DNA from: Stomoxys calcitrans
Taxonomy: Eukaryota; Arthropoda; Insecta; Diptera; Muscidae
NCBI RefSeq assembly: GCF_963082655.1
Contig: NC_081553.1
Span: 21,286,479 to 21,350,478 of the forward strand
Direction: 5' to 3'
Length of the DNA: 64,000 nucleotides
The notes under the pieces are model-generated. The model saw nothing but the letters and a program-made list of their open reading frames with translations, was not told the DNA's origin and made no database searches. Shown piece by piece: positions 59,184 to 64,000 of this stretch. Numbering within the stretch: the first letter of the stretch is position 1; the number at the start of each line of letters is the position of its first letter. Position numbers and translations under genes: made by a program.

Positions 59184-60424
59184 TTTTTTTATACCCACCA
59201 ACGAAGAATGGGGGTATATTCATTTTGTCATTCCGTTTGCAACACATCGAAATATCCATTTCCGACCCTATAAATTATATATATTCTTGATCAGCGTAAA
59301 AATCTAAGACGATCTAGCCATGTCCGTCCGTCTGTCTGTCGAAATCACGCTACAGTCTTTAAAAATAGAGATATTGAGCTGAAATTTTGCTCAGATTCCC
59401 TTTTTTGTCCATAAGCAGATGAAGTTCGAAGATGGGCTATATCGGACAATATCTTGATATAGCCCCTATATAGACGGATCCGCCGATTTAGGGTCTTTGG
59501 CCCATAAAATCCACATTTATTATCCGATTTTGCTGAAATTCGGGACAGTGATCTATGTAAAGCACCTCGACATTTTTCTGCAACTGGGCCCAAATCGGTC
59601 CAAATTTGGATATAGCTGCCATATGGACCGATCTCTCGATTTAAGGTGTTAGGCCCATAAAAGACGCATTTATTGTTCAATTTCGCCGAAATTTGGGAAA
59701 GTGAGTTATGTTAAGCTCTTGGACATCTTTCTTCAATTTGGCGCAGATCGATCCAGATTAGAATATAGCTGCCATATAAACCGATATCTCGATTTTATGT
59801 CTTGCCCCCATAAAAGGCGCATTTATAATCAGATTTCACTGAAATTTGGGAAAGTGAGTTGTGTTGGGCCGTTCGACATTCTTCTTCAATTTGGTGCAGA
59901 TCGGTCCAGATCAGGATATAGCTGTCATATGGAGCGATCTCTCGATTTAAGGTTTTGGCGCCATAAAAGGCGCATTTATTGTTCGATTTCGCCGAAAGTG
60001 AGTTGTGTTAAGCTCTTCGACATCTTTCTTCAATTTGGCGCAGATCGGTTTAGATTAGGATATAGCTGCCATATAAACCGTTATCTCGATTTTAAATCTT
60101 GGCCCCATAAAAGGCGCATTTATAATTCGATTTCACTGAAATTTTAAATAGTGGCTTATCTTAGGCTTTTCGTCATCCGTGTCGTATATGGTTCAAATCG
60201 GTTTATTTTTAGATATAGCTACTTAAAAGACCATAATTTTTTTTTAACAATGACTTGTACTTGACTTTTTTTAGTCGAAATCGTAGCATATTTCGATAAA
60301 GCTGCTATGGGGCATAAGGTATGCCTTTTTCACCGGATTTTGACGAAAGGTGGTTTACATATATACCCGAGGTGGTGGGTATCTAAAGTTCGGCCAGGCC
60401 GAACTTAACACCTTCTTACTTGTT
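59184..60424 (+). repeat. Complete family A DINE-like element, 5' of APN-3
   Basis: Left hairpin (TACCCACCAACG...ATGGGGGTATA), forward core (GACCCTATAAATTATATATA, then ATCTAGCCATGTCCGTCC), about six monomers, right hairpin TATACCCGAGGTGGTGGGTA, a palindrome with arms AAGTTCGGCC and GGCCGAACTT, and CTTCTTACTTGTTTC. It is the best full-length forward example and ends about 145 bp before the likely APN-3 start site. Confidence 0.85.
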
Positions 60425-60449
60425 TCTGTTGTTAAATTTTCTTGCAAAT

Positions 60450-60456
60450 CTTATCT
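60450..60456 (-). promoter_or_regulatory. GATA-type site upstream of APN-3
   Basis: CTTATCT (AGATAAG on the minus strand), about 115 bp before the candidate initiator. It matches the GATA-factor consensus; function is inferred only. Confidence 0.35.
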
Positions 60457-60566
60457 CAAGCTGCCGCCGAGAAGTTTATGAGTCAAACAATTGAGCGAGA
60501 ATGGTGTTTCCACCATCAACATAACAAAATTTCACTTTCTGTTATAATTTTCGAGGCGAAAACATG

Positions 60567-60572
60567 TCAGTT
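60567..60572 (+). promoter_or_regulatory. Candidate initiator of APN-3
   Basis: TCAGTT matches the insect initiator, with TATAATTT about 26 bp upstream (60543-60550). It would give a 5' leader of about 147 nt before the ATG at 60716. Confidence 0.45.
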
Positions 60573-60715
60573 TTAATCATCACGTCAAAGTGAGCGAACG
60601 AACGAGCGACCGAAGCCACCTACGTAACAACTACCACACTGATTAATTGAGACGACAAATTGAGATTGTGTGCGTTCGTGTCAAACTACCTGCCGTTGGC
60701 GGTACATCATTTGAA

Positions 60716-61161
60716 ATGTTACTCATTTGTTCACTTCTATTTGCGTTATTGAGCAGCAGCGGTAGTTGGGCCCAAGAATATCGCCTGAGTAAAGATGTCA
60801 TACCGTCCAGCTATGATATAGCCATTAAACCTTATCTGCGAACCACTGATGGCCCTAAACTATTCACCTTCGATGGTGAAGTCAACATAACGCTGCAAGC
60901 CGTGGTGGAAAATGTTAAGAGCATTACCTTACATAAGGACTACATAGAAATTTTGGATACCATACTCTATGATGGTGAAGGCAAACTGGTGCAACGCATT
61001 GCAACTGCTGAATTGATTTATGAAACGGCAACTGATAAACTTACGGTGCCCCTGCAATCGCCTTTGGCTTTGAAAGCAAATTATAATTTGTATTTCAATT
61101 ATACAGGCCAGATACGTAGTGGATTGGCTGGAGTTTTTCGTGGATCGTACGATGGTGTCAA
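60716..61161 (+). CDS. APN-3: M1 aminopeptidase N-like, first exon only
   Basis: N-terminal exon of a third APN paralogue. The ATG at 60716 begins a clear signal peptide (MLLICSLLFALLSSSGSWA, cleavage before QE) and then the M1 N-terminal domain: YRLSKDVIPSSYDIAIKPYL, FTFDGEVNITL, and YTGQIRSGLAGVFRGSYDG before the splice donor GTATGT at 61162. Length (148 codons + 2 nt), phase-2 end and the FRGSYD-type exon end match exon 1 of APN-2. The frame is open 69 nt further upstream, but only from a TTG, so the ATG is preferred. The zinc-binding exons are not in the window: 61162-64000 is intron with a SINE and LINEs. Whether the gene is complete cannot be judged. Confidence 0.85.
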
Positions 61162-61265
61162 GTATGTATTATATTTTTTGAAGAATTTTTTATATGTAAA
61201 CAAACAATGATGAGAGGCAAATGTTGATATAGGCATATAGACCATATGAGGAGAATACGGATGGC

Positions 61266-61586
61266 AAAAATGCAAAATTTGCCCATGAACATTCCATTAA
61301 GAAACAGGGGCAAACTTCTCACATATCAATGAATGCAGTCCGATTCAAGTTTAAGCTCAATGATAAGGGGCCTCCTTTTATAGCCGAGTCCGAACGGCGT
61401 GCCGCAGTGCGAACCTCTTTGGAGAGAAGTTTTACATGGCATAGTACCTCACAAATGTTGCCAGTATTAGGAGGGGAAAATCACCGCAGAAAATTTTTTC
61501 TGATGGTCTCGCCAGGATTCGAACCCATTCGTTCAGCGTCATAGGCGGACATGCTAACCTCTGCGCTACGGTGGCCTCCGGATACG
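61266..61586 (-). mobile_element. Complete tRNA-derived SINE with 13-bp duplication
   Basis: Minus-strand SINE with head GGAGGCCACCGTAGCGCAG, A box TAGCGCAGAGGTTAGC, B box GGGTTCGAATCC (43 bp apart, tRNA-like), a ~250-bp body and a GCAAATTTTGCA-type end. Direct repeats GAATACGGATGGC at 61253-61265 and 61587-61599 are exact. It is inserted in APN-3 intron 1, antisense to the gene. Confidence 0.9.
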
Positions 61587-61599
61587 GAATACGGATGGC

Positions 61600-61862
61600 G
61601 CTTTGAATAAATTTCACGCAAATTGAAAAACTGAGTTTGTATCCCTGTTTCGAAAATGTACTCCCACTAGAGCAGCGAGCAGCTCACCCACCTTTGCTTT
61701 TGAAAGTAAAAGTGGTGGTGGTAAAACATTACAAGAAAGATCTGATAGAATCGGAACAATATGTAGAAGTGATTTGGGCCCGTTCAAAAGTATTTCCTGA
61801 GCAATTTTTTAGACAGTTCCCACAAGAAATGCATTCTCCAGAGTCTATTGTACTCAGATCTG
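61600..61862. other. APN-3 intron, single-copy part
   Basis: No repeat or exon is recognised. The open frame starting 61637 has no M1 motif and runs into the LINE. Confidence 0.4.
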
Positions 61863-63345
61863 AGGTTAGGTTAGGTTTAAGTGACAGTTTGCCATCAGAT
61901 TCACTCAGACGTTTTCGTTCAGTGTTAACAGAAGAAGGAAGAAACCTTCTCGTTCCTACCGTTGAACCATCCAGATCGCTTTAAAAAGCTCAACAACTTG
62001 CGATTGTCACATACGCTAAATCAGACGGGTTCTCAAAGAAATGAAAACCTAAAGTGAAACTCCTTCTGACTGCCAGTGTGGGGCACACACACAGAAGGTG
62101 TTCTATAGTCTCTTCTTCTTCGATGCTAAGTTTTTGGGATCAGGCCCGACGGGTTACGAATGTTAGATGGTCGCAAAGAGGGGGCTGTGAGCATTTTAAA
62201 ACTATGTGGCCTAATCTAGATTGTGACCGTCATGACAGGTCACTGTCTAATCAGACTGAAGGTTGCCAGGTTTCTCACAGCTTCTGCAAAAGTCGTTACT
62301 GGCAACCTTCAGTCTGTTTGCATGTTTTCCGATTAGACAGTGACCTGTCATGACGGACACAATCTAGATTAGGCCACATAGTTTTGCAATGCTCACAGCC
62401 CCCTCTTTGCGGCCATCTAACATGCGTAACCCTTCGGGCCTGATCCTGAAAACTTAGCTTACATACCGCTAGAGGCATACCCACAGATTCCAATGCCCTT
62501 GGAGTATTTAAGGTGGTTCCTAGTCCCGCAAGCTCGTCCGCTTTACAATTCCCTGGGATATGTCTGTGCCCCGTCACCCAGAACAGTGAAATTTCGAACT
62601 GATCGGCCATCTCGTTGAGAGTTCTGCGACAGTCGAGGGCGGTTTTTGTGTTCAGAAATACGTTTTCCAGGGATTTAATGGCTGCCTGTCTGTGTGAGAA
62701 GATATTTATGCCAATAGTCGTTATGACATTATATGTTAGCCATTCCACCACTGTCTTAATTGCAAGAATCTCCGCTTGATACACACTGCAGTGGTCAGGT
62801 AACCTTTTCGATATAACCAGTTCTAAATTTTTAGAATACACCTCAAAGCCCAACTAGTCGTCTTGTTTGGAACCATACGTATAGAAATCTATGTAACTTC
62901 TGTTAACAGGGATATCGTAGTTTCAATCGATTCTATCACGAATAGTGGTCGTGGCAATTTGTTTATCAGCAATGTCCGGAGGCATTTTATTCAGTATATC
63001 TGATGGTGTCGTCCTCAGTGCGGCTGTGATGCACAAACAAGCCATCCTTTGGATCCGGCTAAGTATTAAGCAGTAGGTGGACTTTTCAAGCGCCGTCCAC
63101 CAGACCATAACACCATATAGCATTATAGGTCTGACAACTGCAGTAGATACGCTCGGTCTTTTCTCAATGGCTCTCTTGCAGGTGTATAGGACAAGAGTTG
63201 CCTTTCTTGCCCTTTGCAAAATGTTGGATTAGAAGTTCAATTTCCTGTCCAGCAAAACACCCAGTTATTTTGGGCTTCCTGTAAATGGAACATTCTCTCC
63301 TTAGATCTTAGTTGTTATAGTCCTACATCATATTACTGTTGTCAT
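61863..63345 (-). pseudogene. R1/LOA-like LINE relic, minus strand
   Basis: From 63345 down: the end of the reverse transcriptase (VVRPIMLYGVMVWWTALEKS, IQRMACLCITAALRTTPSD), an RNase H domain (YQAEILAIKTVVEW, INIFSHRQAAIKSL, WVTGHRHIPGNCKADELAG), KLSFQDQARRVTHVRWPQRG, GGCEHCKTMWPNLD, then the tail region and a (CCTAA)n end at 61863-61877. Frameshifts are present, and the usual Asp of the FTDSQ-type motif reads FSHRQ. An inverted duplicate is inserted at 62124-62268. Same family as 17990-18580. Confidence 0.85.
62124..62458. repeat. Fold-back inverted repeat inside the LINE
   Basis: The left arm 62124-62268 is the reverse complement of the right arm 62300-62458, separated by a 31-bp loop. 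The right arm has about 15 extra bases (GTTTGCATGTTTTCC). Only the right arm is in line with the minus-strand LINE. Confidence 0.9.
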
Positions 63346-63359
63346 TGTTATAAAAGACA

Positions 63360-64000
63360 TTGTCGAATGGGGTTTTACGTGCCCAATACAGTAGACCAAT
63401 CATACTTTTGGCCACACAGCATGTGAAGAACGCTTTTAATAGCCTCAGTTGGAAAGATGTGGTAGACACCCTACAAAGGAAGTTCAAAATACCAGATTGC
63501 CTTTTAAAGATAATCAAAGCTACCTTAGAGAAAGAACTTTGGTCTACGACATGAGCTATGGAACGAAGAGATTACAGATAACGCCTGGGCAGCACGGGGG
63601 CCCATCCTGCGCCCGGACCTATGGAATATCAGCTTCGATGCTATCTTCAGGAGGGAATTGCATGACGAGACCTTCCTCGTAAACTACGTAGATGACGTTG
63701 TGGCAGTCATATCGGCAAAAAGCATGGAAGAAACACAGCGTTAGCTAAGGCAGGTATTTATCCACTAGTGGAACTAGCTACACTTACGCGGGCTAAAACT
63801 GCCCACTCACACTACTGAACTAGTTCTGCTAACCAGACCACGAATTCCACCGAAAATAGACATGCGAGTCGACAATGTAGTCATCACCACAAGAAAGGCG
63901 GTGAATTACCTCAGAACTGACGTACGATCTGCAGATAAAATTCTCTGTTCAAAAAGCGATTGGAATCACGGCTCAACTGGGCAGACTTATGGCGAACATT
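63360..64000 (+). pseudogene. LINE reverse transcriptase fragment, plus strand, cut by window end
   Basis: RT palm motifs in broken frames: HVKNAFNSLSWKDVVDTL (first catalytic-Asp region), a GGPSCARTYGI-like stretch in the place of the GxPQGS motif, FLVNYVDDVVAVI at about 63674-63712 (the YxDD active site), LTRAKTAHSHTTELVLL, and a KAVNYL.. block near 63898. Frameshifts and stops are present. It resembles the R1/LOA group. It faces away from the minus-strand LINE at 61863-63345. Confidence 0.75.

Noticed and set aside
60647..60715. Upstream extension of the APN-3 reading frame
   Set aside because: It starts at TTG and would bury the signal peptide; the ATG at 60716 gives a normal secretion signal.
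61637..61984. 115-residue open frame in the APN-3 intron as a possible exon
   Set aside because: No M1 motif; its second half is the antisense of the LINE tail.

Overview
The window is nuclear DNA from a higher fly. The evidence is GT-AG spliced genes, Jockey/R1-type LINEs, mariner-like elements and interspersed repeats that share a conserved core with Drosophila INE-1/DINE-1. The very high repeat load and A+T-rich intergenic DNA suggest a large calyptrate genome, such as a muscid of the Stomoxys, Haematobia or Musca kind. That last step is inference; no species marker is visible.

The host genes are three tandem, same-strand (+) members of the M1 zinc aminopeptidase N family. APN-1 (8909-15063, 5 exons, 956 aa) and APN-2 (46947-53213, 6 exons, 933 aa) are complete. 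Each has a signal peptide, the GAMEN motif, HEXXH-X18-E, the catalytic tyrosine and a hydrophobic GPI-type tail. APN-3 shows only its first coding exon (60716-61161), and its intron runs off the window. Intron positions and phases match between the copies, as expected for tandem duplicates. They are probably secreted, membrane-anchored digestive peptidases of the midgut; the tissue is inferred.

Almost everything else is mobile or repetitive. Three related interspersed families (called A, B and D here) have end hairpins, a DINE-1/Helentron-like core and an internal array of monomers about 153 bp long. A fourth family (C) has monomers of about 110-140 bp. LINE fragments from at least three lineages, tRNA-derived SINEs, a mariner nested in another Tc1/mariner-like element, a pair of small TIR elements, and several simple satellites fill the rest. 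The satellites are a 9-bp satellite at two loci in opposite orientation, a 31-bp hairpin array and (TTTTA)n.

Layout: 1-8008 repeats; 8009-8908 APN-1 upstream region; 8909-15063 APN-1 with a 3-kb repeat-filled intron 1; 15064-46810 repeats, including satellites at 20.5 and 42.2 kb and a 1,943-bp tandem duplication at 36.9-41.3 kb; 46811-53213 APN-2 with a 3.2-kb repeat-filled intron 4; 53214-60425 repeats; 60426-61161 APN-3 promoter and exon 1; 61162-64000 APN-3 intron filled with a SINE and two LINEs. I see no rRNA, CRISPR array or functional tRNA gene.

The most striking signals are the inverted repeat in the ~153-bp monomers, whose two arms change together between families; the exact 1,943-bp tandem duplication; the two inverted 9-bp satellites; and LINE 3' tails made of CCTAA repeats.
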